Shown here: in pieces, positions 8,061 to 17,443 of the stretch
Layout: each line of letters begins with the position of its first letter
How positions within the stretch are numbered: position 1 is the first letter of the stretch
Assembly (NCBI GenBank): GCA_023910675.1
Contig: JAAVWC010000018.1
Location: 16,129 to 80,128 of the forward strand
Direction: 5' to 3'
Length of the DNA: 64,000 nucleotides
DNA from: Gemmatimonas sp.
GTDB taxonomy: Bacteria; Gemmatimonadota; Gemmatimonadetes; Gemmatimonadales; Gemmatimonadaceae
Notes under the pieces: generated by a model
What the model saw: the letters and a program-made list of their open reading frames with translations, nothing else
Databases searched by the model: none
What the model was told of the DNA's origin: nothing
Made by a program: the position numbers and the translations under genes

Positions 8061-8280
8061 GAACTCAGATCGAGAGGCTCAGATCTCAGAGCTGAGCCCT
8101 GGATAGGTGTGAGAGTTCAGCAACGCAGACGCGAGAAGCGAGGACCCGCGGTTTGGGAAACCGCCACCGCAGGTCCTCGCCTCTCACCCCTGCGTTCCTC
8201 GACTCTCACGCCTATCCGGGCTGGCGTCTCGACTCTCGACCTCTCACCGCGAGCGCTGAGTTCTCAGTACTCAGATCTCA
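8045..8280. repeat. Long palindromic intergenic element, type 1, copy 2
   Basis: This is the second copy of the element at 222-437. The core 8101-8217 starts GGATAGG and ends CCTATCC, has 117 bp as in copy 1, and keeps the GCGGTTT-GGG-AAACCGC tip. The outer arms again begin GAGATCTGAG (8045-8054) and end CTCAGATCTCA (8270-8280), padded with CTGAGTTCTGAG-like units that differ in number and order from copy 1. It again separates convergent genes, and both stop codons (8058-8060 and 8278-8280) lie inside its arms. Confidence 0.87.
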
Positions 8281-8874
8281 AAAAATCGCGCGGGTAATGA
8301 CGGACTCCAGTATCCCCAGGCCGAAGTACGCCACGAGCACCGAGATGTCGATCATGCCGATGGTCGGGATCACATTCCGCAGCGGCGCCAAAAACCACTC
8401 GGTGAGCACGTAGCTCCACCGCCACCACTTGCTGTACGGCCCCCCGCCTACCCAGCTCGACACCACCCGCGCAAACAGCGCGACGCGCAGAATGCTGAAG
8501 GTCCACTTCACGGCCAGCATGAGCAGCCCGGTGCCGCTCTGCGAGGCGAAGGCCATCATCGCGATCTGGTCGCGCAGAAACTGAATGCCCGAAATGAGCA
8601 GCAGCCCGCCCAGCACCACTGCGGCCAGCGACCACCACGGCGCGGCGTAGGGCGTGCCCCCCGCGCGGAGCAGCTTACGCTCCATAGGCGCCACCAGCAC
8701 CGGGTCCACACGCTCGCGAATGAATCGCGCCCCACCAGAGAAGGGCGAAATGCGGCGCGTCCGCACCGCCCATGACGCTACCGCGCCAATGCCCGCCAGC
8801 ACGCCCGTGCCGAAGACAACGGGGCGCAGCACGTACAGTAGCGTGTTGAGGGCGTTCGCGAGGGCTTCGAGCAT
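8278..8874 (-). CDS. YggT family integral membrane protein
   Basis: A 198-residue membrane protein with about four to five hydrophobic segments. The last third carries the YggT domain: ILRVALFARVVSSWVGGG, then LTEWFLAPLRNVIPTIGMIDIS, which is the family's P-x-(I/L)-R..P..G..D(I/L)S signature, and a final membrane helix. YggT proteins are linked to cell division, osmotic shock or membrane-protein insertion, but their biochemical role is not settled. The gene is longer than the usual 90-190 residues because of an N-terminal membrane segment and a basic linker. Its TGA falls in the outer arm of the palindromic element. Confidence 0.88.
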   Translation of the reverse strand: MLEALANALNTLLYVLRPVVFGTGVLAGIGAVASWAVRTRRISPFSGGARFIRERVDPVLVAPMERKLLRAGGTPYAAPWWSLAAVVLGGLLLISGIQFLRDQIAMMAFASQSGTGLLMLAVKWTFSILRVALFARVVSSWVGGGPYSKWWRWSYVLTEWFLAPLRNVIPTIGMIDISVLVAYFGLGILESVITRAIF

Positions 8875-8912
8875 ATCAGAAGTATGTCACACCCGCCGCG
8901 ATAGCCAACCCC

Positions 8913-10217
8913 CTACGGCCGTCCAATACTCTCGTAGCGAAACCCCTGCGCCCTCACCACCTCTGGCCTGTACACATTCCGCAAATCCACAAATACCCGG
9001 TCCGCCATCAGCCCCCCCATCCGCTCGAGGTCCAACCCGCGAAACTCGTTCCACTCCGTAATGAGCGCCACCGCGTGCGCCCCCTGCGCGGCCGCATACG
9101 GCTCGTCGCACCATTCCACCCCCGGCAGCAACGGGCCGGCCTCGTGCATCGCCGCCGGGTCGAACGCCTTCACATGCGCCCCCGCATCCTGCAGCGCCGG
9201 TATGATCGACAGGCTTGGCGCGTCGCGCATATCGTCGGTGTTGGGCTTGAAGGCCACACCCAGCACCGCAATGGTCTTGCCCCGCACGTTGCCGCCACAC
9301 GCATTCATGATGCGCCCCGCCATCGCGCCCTTGCGGCGGTCGTTGATCTGCACGACGGTCTCCACGAGCCGCACCGGGCTGCCGACATCTTGCGCCGTGC
9401 GCGCAAGGGCGAGCGTGTCCTTGGGAAAGCAGCTGCCGCCGTAGCCCGGCCCCGCGTGCAAGAACTTTTTCCCAATGCGCCCGTCGAGCCCCATGCCGCG
9501 CGCCACATCCTGCACGTTCGCGCCAAGCTTTTCGCAGAGGTCGGCCACCTCGTTGATGAACGTGATCTTGGTGGCCAAAAACGCATTGGCCGCGTACTTG
9601 GTGAGCTCTGCCGTTTCGAGGCTCGTGATCACCATGGGCGTTTCACTCAGGAAGAGCGGGCGGTACAGCTCACGCAGCACCGCTTCGGCGCGCGGCGTTT
9701 CGCAGCCAATGACCACACGGTCGGGGCGCATGAAGTCGCCAATGGCCGAACCTTCGCGCAAGAATTCCGGGTTCGAGGCCACGTCGAAATCGGCCTCGGG
9801 GTTGGTGTCGCGAATGCGCTGCGCCACCCGGCGGCCCGTGCCCACAGGGACGGTGCTCTTGGTGACAATGACGGTGTATCCGCGAAGCGCCTGCGCAACG
9901 TCCACCGTCGCGGCTTCAACAAATCGGAGATCGGCGTGCCCATCGCCACGACGGCTTGGGGTGCCAACCGCCAGGAACACCGCATCGGCCGTCGCGACCG
10001 CACTCTTGATATCCGTCGTGAAGCGCAGTCGCCCGCTCTGAACACCTCTCGCTACCAGATCCTCAAGCCCAGGCTCATAAATGGGCATGTGACCTTGAAG
10101 GATGCGCTCGATCTTCCCCTGATCCATATCCACGCAGGTAACCGAAGATCCAAACTCGGCAAAACAGGCGCCGGATACGAGGCCGACATAACCGGTGCCA
10201 ATCATCGCGATATGCAT
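8913..10217 (-). CDS. ugd: UDP-glucose 6-dehydrogenase
   Basis: A 434-residue protein of standard length for UDP-glucose/GDP-mannose dehydrogenases, which oxidise UDP-glucose twice with NAD to give UDP-glucuronate, a precursor for surface polysaccharide. The NAD-binding GTGYVGLVSG is at residues 8-17. The central-domain motifs SNPEFLREGSAI and ELTKYAANAFLATKI follow. The catalytic Cys is in GPGYGGSCFPKD near residue 263, and the C-terminal UDP-binding domain has GVAFKPNTDDMRDAPS. It is alone between the YggT and VanZ-like genes, about 9 kb from the nearest polysaccharide gene in this window. An inverted repeat precedes the start (10253-10277). Confidence 0.97.
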   Translation of the reverse strand: MHIAMIGTGYVGLVSGACFAEFGSSVTCVDMDQGKIERILQGHMPIYEPGLEDLVARGVQSGRLRFTTDIKSAVATADAVFLAVGTPSRRGDGHADLRFVEAATVDVAQALRGYTVIVTKSTVPVGTGRRVAQRIRDTNPEADFDVASNPEFLREGSAIGDFMRPDRVVIGCETPRAEAVLRELYRPLFLSETPMVITSLETAELTKYAANAFLATKITFINEVADLCEKLGANVQDVARGMGLDGRIGKKFLHAGPGYGGSCFPKDTLALARTAQDVGSPVRLVETVVQINDRRKGAMAGRIMNACGGNVRGKTIAVLGVAFKPNTDDMRDAPSLSIIPALQDAGAHVKAFDPAAMHEAGPLLPGVEWCDEPYAAAQGAHAVALITEWNEFRGLDLERMGGLMADRVFVDLRNVYRPEVVRAQGFRYESIGRP

Positions 10218-10252
10218 GGAGTACTGGGAGCAGCAGAGAGGAAAGAATTGAA

Positions 10253-10277
10253 CAACAGCAGGCAGTCCATGCTGTTG
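10253..10277. promoter_or_regulatory. Inverted repeat upstream of ugd
   Basis: CAACAGCA (10253-10260) and TGCTGTTG (10270-10277) form an 8-bp dyad with a 9-bp spacer, 36 bp upstream of the ugd ATG and 40 bp after the end of the VanZ-like gene. It could be an operator for ugd or a weak terminator; no T-run follows. Confidence 0.35.
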
Positions 10278-10316
10278 CGCCGGTCAGTCGACAAACAATG
10301 ACGCCGTTAACGATAC

Positions 10317-11590
10317 CTATGGTTTCAGCTGACGGACAGCCGCACGGGCAGTGGAAGCGATACTCCACGACACCACGTATCCCACGGCCGCTCCCCCTGC
10401 GAGGATGAACATGTCCGTGTTACTCGCCGGGGCGAGTCCGAACGCCACCGGTAGCAGAGACAGCAGTCCACCGACTGACGCGCTTCCCGCCACGGCAATC
10501 CAAAGACTGCCGCAGCGTGCATACAGCCAGCCAAGCGGAAGTGTGAGGGCGAGCAACCAGCACGCCGAGATCCCCCACGCGAATGGCGAGTCGGTGCCGA
10601 CGAGTGGCTGGATAAGCGCCCATCCCAACAGCGGCGTAAAGGCAAGCGAATCGGCGCCCGCGTACGCGCCCATGGTCCGCAGTCGCACAACGGACGTCGT
10701 GACATCAGCGGTAACGACCAACGGTCGCGCGTCGTCAACAGGTGCGCCCCCCAAAGGCCTGAGGCACACGAACGGCTGGCATGGTGAGCCCCCATGTTGA
10801 TGCGCGGCCGCAGCACCGTGAGCTCCACGTCGTTGCCATGTTTGGCCAACTGCAGCCACGCCGAACTGTCGTTGGGCAAATGCACGAACAGCAGTGGAAT
10901 CTGCCCGTAGAGCGGGTCGGTGCCGCGCACCGTAACGCCTGCCGTCATTGGAAACTGTTCGAACGCCAACTGCTGAATGATCGGCCCGCTCCAACCGCGC
11001 TTTATGCGCGTGGTGCCTACGAACGCCGAGTCGGTCGTGCCCTCATACCATCCGTGCCCGGGCACATGACCAAACGCACTCGGCGTAACGCTCGCGCTCA
11101 CCGTACGCATCGCCTCGAGCCTCGTAACCGGCGTGAGCATATACCCACTCCACGCCACCACCGCACAGACCACCGCGCTCCACCCCAGCGCCACCACACG
11201 CAGCTGCACACGCGACGCCACTCGCTGCCATCGCCACGCAAAAACCAGCAGCGCACCCAGCACGCCGCCAACGGTATTGCTCATGACATCCGCCAACGCC
11301 GGCGACCGTCCCGGCGGCAGCCCCACCGATTGCAGCGCCTCAACGCCCAACGTAAACAGCAGCGACACCACCGCCACGCGCCACACAGTCCAGCGTCGCA
11401 ACTCCAGCGCCACGCCAAAGGGCACGAACATCGCCACGTTGCTGATGACATCGGTGAGCCACAAGCTCCCGCAGCGCACACACCACGCCGGCGGAATCTG
11501 CTCCGCCGCCATCCCCCCAAACGGCAACAGCGTGGCCGCAATAATCAGCGCCACGCTGCCAACGAGGGCTGCCCCTCGCACCCTACTCAA
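10317..11590 (-). pseudogene. VanZ-like membrane protein, one frameshift
   Basis: The N-terminal part (residues 1-150) is a VanZ-like domain with four membrane segments and the conserved MFVPFGVALE and LLFTLGVEALQ stretches. A soluble extracytoplasmic region follows, then at least four more membrane helices encoded in another frame, down to a TAG at 10317. The switch is needed near 10785-10795, where a run of five C lies. After correction the protein would be about 420 residues and continuous. VanZ-like proteins are linked to glycopeptide tolerance in some bacteria, but most are of unknown role. A single-base assembly error is a plausible cause of the break. Confidence 0.75.
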
Positions 11591-11634
11591 AACTCAGAGA
11601 CCGCCGAGCTCGTACCCAACCCGAACCAGCCCCC

Positions 11635-12801
11635 TCACTTGAGCACCGCCTTCGCAATCGTCTGCAACTGCATATTCGACGTCCCTTCGTAAATGGTCCC
11701 AATCTTCGCATCCCGATAAAACTTCTCCACCGGATACTCCCGCGTATATCCATACCCACCAAACAACTCAACGCAAAGCGAAGTCACCCGCTCGCACATC
11801 TGCGACGCATACAGCTTCGCCATCGCCCCTTCGCGCGCAATATCCCGCCCCGCGTCTTTCAAACGCGCCGCGTTATACACCATGAGCCGCGCCGCCTCGA
11901 GCTCCGTCGCCGCCTGCGCCACCTGAAACTGAATGCCCTGAAACTCCGACAAGGCTTCCCAAACTGCTTGCGCTCCTTGAGGTACGCCGTCGCCGCATTC
12001 AACGCGCCCTGCGCCACCCCCAGCATCTGCGCGCCAATGCCAATACGCCCTTCGTTGAGCGTCTCGATGGCGATCTTGTACCCCGTGCCCACGTCGCCAA
12101 GCACGTTCGCGTCGCTCACGAACACATTTTCGAAATGCAGGTTCGTGGTGCTCGACGCGCGAATGCCCAGCTTGTCTTCCTTCTTGCCCACCGTAAAGCC
12201 GCCGTCGCCGCGCTCCACGATGAAGGCCGTAATGCCCTTGTAGCCCATGTCGGGGCGCGTGTTCGCGAACACCACGAACAATTCGCTTCGCCGCCATTGG
12301 TGATCCACGCCTTCGACCCGTTCAGCGTCCAGCCCCCTCCGCCCGTTCGGCGCGCGTCGCCAGTCCAAACGCATCCGACCCCGAGCCCGGCTCCGAGAGC
12401 GCGTAGGCACCAATGGTGTCGGTCGTCATGCGCGGCAGAATGCGCGCGCGCTGCTCGGCGTTACCATAGCGGTGCAGCGGATAATTCACGAGCGTGTTCT
12501 GTACATCCACCTGAATGGCGGCGCTCGCGTCCACCTTGCTCAGCTCTTCCACAGCCAGCGTGACCATCATGAGCGACCCGCCGGCGCCACCGTATTCGTC
12601 GGGGAGCTCGATGCCCATGAGCCCCAGCTCGAAGAACTTGGCCGTGAGCGCCGAGTCCACTTTGCCCGCGTCTTCCATGGCGCGCACACGCGGCGCCACT
12701 TCGGCGGCAGCCAGGTCGGCAACGGCACTGCGAAAGAGTTCCTCTTCTTCCGAGAGAATGGTAAGCGGCGGACGGGAGAGGTCGGTCACAGGGGTGGTCA
12801 T
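11635..12801 (-). pseudogene. Acyl-CoA dehydrogenase, three frameshifts
   Basis: The conceptual product is a 388-residue flavoprotein of the short-chain acyl-CoA dehydrogenase type, which oxidises acyl-CoA to the 2-enoyl form with electron-transfer flavoprotein as acceptor. The visible blocks are [44 protein letters not shown], the [19 protein letters not shown] block, [11 protein letters not shown] and the active-site region [30 protein letters not shown]. Frames change near 12345 (next to GGGGG), 12285 and 11955. Every catalytic block survives and only single bases are wrong, so this may well be an intact gene in the real genome. Confidence 0.88.
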
Positions 12802-12894
12802 CGCTGGGCCATCGGGAAAGTGAGCGCCATGAAGGCTCTCGTGGTTGGGTACCTAGTGATTTAAGACGACGCACGCACCGAGAGAAGCCTCGCC

Positions 12895-14202
12895 CTATCC
12901 AACGATCCCACCGATGAGACGGCTCTTGCCGGAGAGGCCATACTGAATGGCGCCTTTCCCCTTCCGCGGGTGAGCGAAAACATAGCCCGCCCCCACCAGG
13001 TCCGAGAGCACTTGCGACACACCGCCCTGCGAGAGCGACCAGAGGGACATGAGCTCCTTCTGGGTGACGACCGCCGCCGGATCATGGCGAAGCCACTGCT
13101 CGAGCGGCCCGACACGCGGTTTGTCCAACTCGCTGTGCATGAGGGCGTAGTAGCGAGCCTGGAGTGCTTCCGCGAGCTCGGCGAGCGCGACCGGCGGGAC
13201 ACTGGACGGTGAGGCTGCTGATGCGATGGGGTGCCTTAGCCCGATGCACTCTTCTGCGCCGTCGTCGAGCGCTTTGAGAAGGCCGCGCAAGTCACCCTGA
13301 AATGCCTCGAAAAGGCGGTCGATAGCGGCCGGTTCCACGGGCGGAGACGCGGCGCGTTTGCGATCGAGGCGCCAATGGTGATAGCGCACGCGCAAGAGCT
13401 CGTGCACCTCCGGTAAATCGAGCGGTTGCAGGTGCACCGGTGTCCGGAAAACGTTGCGGATCTGCGGATACTTATTCACCACGTCGTGTACCGCGTCGGT
13501 CGTGCCGACCAGGATGACGTGCAGCCCTTCTTGCATGAGCAAATTGTCCCGGAGGCTCAGCAGGACGTCCGCCGCCACGGCGAGGTCACCGGTGGTGAGA
13601 TTTTCAAGATTGTTCAGATGCAGGAGCAATCCGCGCACCTCCCCCGCCTCGCGAATCATCGTCAACAGGTCACGGAGCACGCGTGGGCCGTCGATCAGGA
13701 TGCCCTTCGGGGCGGTCAGTGTCACCCCTTTGGCGAAGCTGCTGCCGAATCCGAACAGGCTCAGTCCACCACCGCCAGTGGGCAGCCTGGCCGCGCGAAC
13801 CATCTGCTGAGCGGCTTGCATGGCCGGGTTGCCACCGCTCATGGGGCGGTTTGCCAGGATCGTCTCGTAGACCGCGCCAAGTACCCGGCCGAAAAACGTC
13901 TCTGGCGTATCCCCGGTCATGAAGGGGACGAGGGTTTCGGTGGCGAAGTAGTGGTCCGCGACCGCTTGCACCTTCAACATCTGGACGAGCGTGGTCTTAC
14001 CAACACCGGACACGCCGCCAAGCGCCTGTCTGGTACCGTCCCTGCCGTGAAGATACCGACGGAGGCTGTCGAGTTCCGCTTGCCGTCCCACGAATAGATC
14101 GAGCGAGCGGTGATCGTGCTTCTGGACGAGGGTGTCCTGGAAGAACGGTGATCCGCGCAGATTGTAGACGTTCCAAACGGTGGGAAGCGCCGGAATGCTC
14201 AT
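12895..14202 (-). CDS. AAA ATPase with C-terminal winged helix, unknown role
   Basis: A 435-residue cytoplasmic protein. The N-terminus has a short FVGRQAELDSLRRYL segment typical of ORC1/Cdc6-like and STAND-type ATPases, then a P-loop GGVSGVGKTT at residues 62-71. A Walker B-like strand (LLLHLNNLEN) lacks the usual acidic pair. A sensor-like HVILVGTTDAV, an arginine-rich lid and a winged helix at about 375-420 (TQKELMSLWSLSQGGVSQVLSDLVGAGYV) follow. The layout suggests an ATP-dependent DNA-binding regulator or replication-type factor. No partner gene is adjacent. Two overlapping inverted repeats lie just upstream of the ATG. I do not recognise a characterised homologue. Confidence 0.8.
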   Translation of the reverse strand: MSIPALPTVWNVYNLRGSPFFQDTLVQKHDHRSLDLFVGRQAELDSLRRYLHGRDGTRQALGGVSGVGKTTLVQMLKVQAVADHYFATETLVPFMTGDTPETFFGRVLGAVYETILANRPMSGGNPAMQAAQQMVRAARLPTGGGGLSLFGFGSSFAKGVTLTAPKGILIDGPRVLRDLLTMIREAGEVRGLLLHLNNLENLTTGDLAVAADVLLSLRDNLLMQEGLHVILVGTTDAVHDVVNKYPQIRNVFRTPVHLQPLDLPEVHELLRVRYHHWRLDRKRAASPPVEPAAIDRLFEAFQGDLRGLLKALDDGAEECIGLRHPIASAASPSSVPPVALAELAEALQARYYALMHSELDKPRVGPLEQWLRHDPAAVVTQKELMSLWSLSQGGVSQVLSDLVGAGYVFAHPRKGKGAIQYGLSGKSRLIGGIVG

Positions 14203-14226
14203 GATACTCGCGCACTCGGGTTTCAG

Positions 14227-14260
14227 ACTAATAAAGACAAAATATTAGTGAAACGCTAAT
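14227..14260. promoter_or_regulatory. Overlapping inverted repeats upstream of the AAA/winged-helix gene
   Basis: Three half-sites share one sequence: ACTAAT (14227-14232), ATTAGT (14244-14249) and CTAAT (14256-14260). They form two overlapping dyads, ACTAAT-N11-ATTAGT and ATTAG-N7-CTAAT. The stretch is strikingly AT-rich against its surroundings and lies 25-58 bp upstream of the ATG at 14202, so it could hold both the promoter and an operator for autoregulation. Confidence 0.5.
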
Positions 14261-14407
14261 AGTAGTCAAGTATTCTCGCTTTGGCAGCTTTTGCAAATAT
14301 CACCGCGTTCGGCCCGCTTTACCTGCGCGAACATCTGCAATGCATGGCGAGCTGCCCCGTGCCATGAAAGGCCGAGTCCGGCACAGGGGTTGCCCCGTAG
14401 GCTGAGT

Positions 14408-14427
14408 GTGACGGAAACGCCCGTCAC
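14408..14427 (+). promoter_or_regulatory. 7-bp hairpin in the leader of the M30-like lipoprotein gene
   Basis: GTGACGG (14408-14414) pairs with CCGTCAC (14421-14427) around AAACGC, ending 32 bp before the ATG at 14460. The rest of the 14261-14459 leader is G+C-rich and carries further short complementary runs, but I could not match it to a known riboswitch class. Confidence 0.35.
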
Positions 14428-14459
14428 GTGACGACTCTCGACTCACCCTCGCCACATCC

Positions 14460-16559
14460 ATGTCAAACCGTTTGCCCGCAGCTACTTACGTAGCAGAATA
14501 CGCAGCAGAGCCCGTGCGCCGTTGGCGCGTGGCTCGCGCCGCGCTCGTGGCATGCGCTTTGGGGGTGTTGCAGGCGTGCAGCGGTGCCGATGCAACGTCG
14601 CCCATTCTCTCCACCGTCACGCCCGTTCCGGCGCCGGTGGCGACGGTCGCCAAGGTCACCCGCGTGCTCGCCGACACGGCCGATGCCGGCACCGTGCTGG
14701 CGCTCGAAGGCGAGCAGCTCTCGGCGGCCTCGGGGCAGCTCAAGGCCACCTTGGATGGCGTCGAGCTCACCGTACAGGCCGTTTCGTCCACGCGCGTGGA
14801 GCTGGTGGTCCCCGCCGGCGCGTTCTCCTGTGCCGCGCCCCGCATGGTGCCGCTGCGCGTCACGCTGCCGGCCTCCAGCTTCGACGCCACGGTCGCATTG
14901 CGTGTGGCGCAGCGCGTTTCGCTGGCAGTTGGCCAGTCCGTGTCGTTGCTGAGCACGCAGGCCACCCGCTGCGTGGAGCTGGCCGCCACCGGCAACGCCC
15001 GCTACATGGTTGCCGTGGTGAACAACACGCAGGCGGTCTCCGAGGCCGCGAGCTTCGAGCTCCGCGGCGTGGGCACGGGCGCGCTGGCTGGCGTGGCCAG
15101 TCAGGTCACCTCGCCTACGCTAAGCCTGCAGGGGCTGCGCGCCTCGGTCGTGAGTGGCCAGGCCACGCAGGAAACCGGCACCCACGGCGCGCTGCTGCAA
15201 CAGGAAGTCGCGCATGCCGCCGCCGGTGGCAATGCCGTGGCCGCGTGGCAGCGCTCGGCCATGCGCAGCACGGTGGGCGCAAATGCGCTGCGCTCGGCCT
15301 TTGTGAGTGCCGCGTTGCAGGTGGGCGACATCACGACTGTTACCGCGATTGCCGGCAGCTGCGCTGCGGGCCGCGCGGTACGCGCCCGGGTGGTGTACGC
15401 CGGCACGAAGGCGCTGGTGCTCGAAGACGTGACCGCCCCGCGCGCCGGCAGCATGGATCCGCAGTACCGCGAGCTGGGCGCTGAGTTCGACAAGGTGGTG
15501 TATCCGTTGCTCGCCGAGCAGGTGGGCGACCCGCTGGCCATGAACAACACCATGGCAGGCGACGGGCGTGTGACCATGCTGTTTACGCGCTTCGTGAACG
15601 ACTCACTCCCCGGTACGGCTGGGTATGTGAGCGCCTGCAATTTCTATCCGCGCAGCACCTTTGCGGCGAGCAATCAGGACGAGCTGTTTTACGCGCGCGT
15701 CGCCGGCGCCAGCGAAACCCCCGAAGAATGGCGCCGCGCCATGCGCGCGACGGTGGTGCACGAAGCCAAGCACCTGGCCAGCTTTGCCGAACGGTTGTCG
15801 CGCGGCACCACGTTCGAGGAGCCGTGGCTCGAGGAAGCCACCGCGCGCGTGGCCGAAGAGCTATATGCCCGTAGCTTTGGCGGTGGCAGCTTCCGGGAAA
15901 GTGTGAGTTTTGCGGCGAGTGTGGGGTGCGAGCTCACGCAGTGCGACGACCGCCCGCTCATCATGTGGAAGCACTTCAGCGGCCTGCACACGTGGCTGCG
16001 CAGCGTGGAGCAGCAGCCCGCCGGGCAGATCATGGCGGGCAACGGTGCCGCGCTCACCGCCTCGGCGGCCAACGCCGGCTACAGCAGCGGCTGGGCGCTC
16101 GTGCGCTTTGTGCTCGATTCATACGCTTCCAGCGAGCGTACCGCGTTGCGCGACCTGGTGGCCGGGCGGAGCGGGGTAGGCATGGCAGCGCTCAGCAAAG
16201 TGGCGCAGCAGCCCGAGGCGTCGCTCATGGCTTCGTGGGCGCTGTCGCTAGGGGTGCAGGGTGACGTCGATGCGGCGGGCGCGTTTGCTACCGCCTCGTG
16301 GCAGTGGCGCGCTATCATTGGCGGCATGGCCAGCATGTTTCCCGGTGCGTTCAGTGCGCAGCCGCTCCCCATTGTGCGGGTGTCGTTTGGCAGCTTTGCG
16401 CTGCCCAAGCGTGCGCTGTCGGGCACGGCGAGCTATACGGCGCTCGAGGGCTCGGCCAACGGGGCGAGCCAGATTGTGGAGCTGCGTGCCACTGGCAACG
16501 GGAGCGCGTCCGCTGGTCAGCCGGTGTCGCTGACGCTGGCCGTTTCGCGTACGCGTTGA
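14460..16559 (+). CDS. Lipoprotein with M30-like (hyicolysin-type) metalloprotease domain
   Basis: A 699-residue exported lipoprotein. An extended basic N-region leads to the hydrophobic stretch ARAALVACALGVLQAC, with the lipobox LQAC near residue 40. Residues about 60-145 resemble an IPT/TIG-like beta domain. The protease-like core lies at about 330-560. VVHEAKHLASF near residue 432 supplies an HExxH site, and EEPWLEEATARVAEEL some 20-30 residues later supplies the third, glutamate ligand, as in the M30 peptidases. The rest is beta-rich. It probably acts on the outer surface or in the periplasm. The tyrosine phosphatase gene follows after 24 bp and could be co-transcribed. Confidence 0.72.
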   Translation: MSNRLPAATYVAEYAAEPVRRWRVARAALVACALGVLQACSGADATSPILSTVTPVPAPVATVAKVTRVLADTADAGTVLALEGEQLSAASGQLKATLDGVELTVQAVSSTRVELVVPAGAFSCAAPRMVPLRVTLPASSFDATVALRVAQRVSLAVGQSVSLLSTQATRCVELAATGNARYMVAVVNNTQAVSEAASFELRGVGTGALAGVASQVTSPTLSLQGLRASVVSGQATQETGTHGALLQQEVAHAAAGGNAVAAWQRSAMRSTVGANALRSAFVSAALQVGDITTVTAIAGSCAAGRAVRARVVYAGTKALVLEDVTAPRAGSMDPQYRELGAEFDKVVYPLLAEQVGDPLAMNNTMAGDGRVTMLFTRFVNDSLPGTAGYVSACNFYPRSTFAASNQDELFYARVAGASETPEEWRRAMRATVVHEAKHLASFAERLSRGTTFEEPWLEEATARVAEELYARSFGGGSFRESVSFAASVGCELTQCDDRPLIMWKHFSGLHTWLRSVEQQPAGQIMAGNGAALTASAANAGYSSGWALVRFVLDSYASSERTALRDLVAGRSGVGMAALSKVAQQPEASLMASWALSLGVQGDVDAAGAFATASWQWRAIIGGMASMFPGAFSAQPLPIVRVSFGSFALPKRALSGTASYTALEGSANGASQIVELRATGNGSASAGQPVSLTLAVSRTR

Positions 16560-16583
16560 GCGACACGCGGTGAGAGTCAGGCG

Positions 16584-17240
16584 GTGAGCTCGTTTACGCA
16601 ATGGCTGGCGCGCTGGCGCCGGCGGCAGTTCATCGTGCGTGCGCTCAAGGGGGCGGCACGGTCATGGGCGCTACGCCGGTACCTCGAACGCCCCGAGGTC
16701 CGTGCCGGTCGTGTACAGTGTGCCGTATTGGGTGAGAACGGGCGCGTGGTGTTCGTCTGCCACGGCAACATCATGCGCAGTGCGTACGCCGCGCAGGTGG
16801 CCAGACAGCAGTACCCGCACCTGGCACATCGGGTGGCCGATGGTGGCACGCACGCCAAGCAGGGGCGCCCGCCGCAGGACTCCGCGTTGCGCGTAAGCCG
16901 CGAGCTGCAGGCGCCGCTCGACGGGCACGAAGCCACGCCCATGGCGATGCTGGCGCTCTCGCCGCATGACATCGTGGTATGCATGGACGCCATGAACGAG
17001 GCGAATGTACTGGCGGCGTATCCCGCGCTGGCCAGCCGAGTGTTCCGCGTGGGAGACATTGCGTCCGCGGGAATGATCGGTGTGGCCAACCAATCGTCAC
17101 AGCAAGAGGTATCGCACGATGACCGCGAGGTGCGTGACCCCTACGGAGAGGGCGACGACAGCACGCGCGACGCCTTTGCGCGCATAGCCAGACTGGTGGA
17201 CCATTGGATGGTACAAGCGGGGGCGCGGAACGCGATGTAA
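16584..17240 (+). CDS. Low-molecular-weight protein-tyrosine-phosphatase-like protein
   Basis: A 218-residue protein with a GTG start. The first 50 residues are a basic helical extension absent from canonical enzymes. Then comes VVFVCHGNIMRSAYAA, holding the CX5RS phosphate-binding loop (Cys near residue 58), and near the end DREVRDPYGEGDD with the general-acid Asp of the DP(Y/W)G motif. LMW-PTPs dephosphorylate tyrosine on proteins, commonly BY-kinases that control polysaccharide export; a BY-kinase is encoded at 57916-60363, so a functional link is possible but unproven. The spacing between the P-loop and DPYG is longer than usual. Confidence 0.85.
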   Translation: MSSFTQWLARWRRRQFIVRALKGAARSWALRRYLERPEVRAGRVQCAVLGENGRVVFVCHGNIMRSAYAAQVARQQYPHLAHRVADGGTHAKQGRPPQDSALRVSRELQAPLDGHEATPMAMLALSPHDIVVCMDAMNEANVLAAYPALASRVFRVGDIASAGMIGVANQSSQQEVSHDDREVRDPYGEGDDSTRDAFARIARLVDHWMVQAGARNAM

Positions 17241-17443
17241 GGCAGTCGAAGTAATGCGCTGGTGTACATGTTGTGGAGCGTCGATAGGCCCTTGGGGGTC
17301 CTTTTCGTTACGCCTGTGGAAGGAGCATCACAATGAGTGGAACAGTGCGTGAGGCGAGTCACAGGACGGTGTGTTTTTGCCGTTGCTCCCTCGGAAAGGC
17401 GGCGTCAGACTGATGAGCAATCGATGAGTGAGGGCAGGCAAGC

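Noticed and set aside
14300..14459. Possible riboswitch in the leader of the M30-like lipoprotein gene
   Set aside because: Several short stems occur, but none of the conserved boxes of known classes (no GCAAAGC core as at 17495, no B12 box) could be identified.
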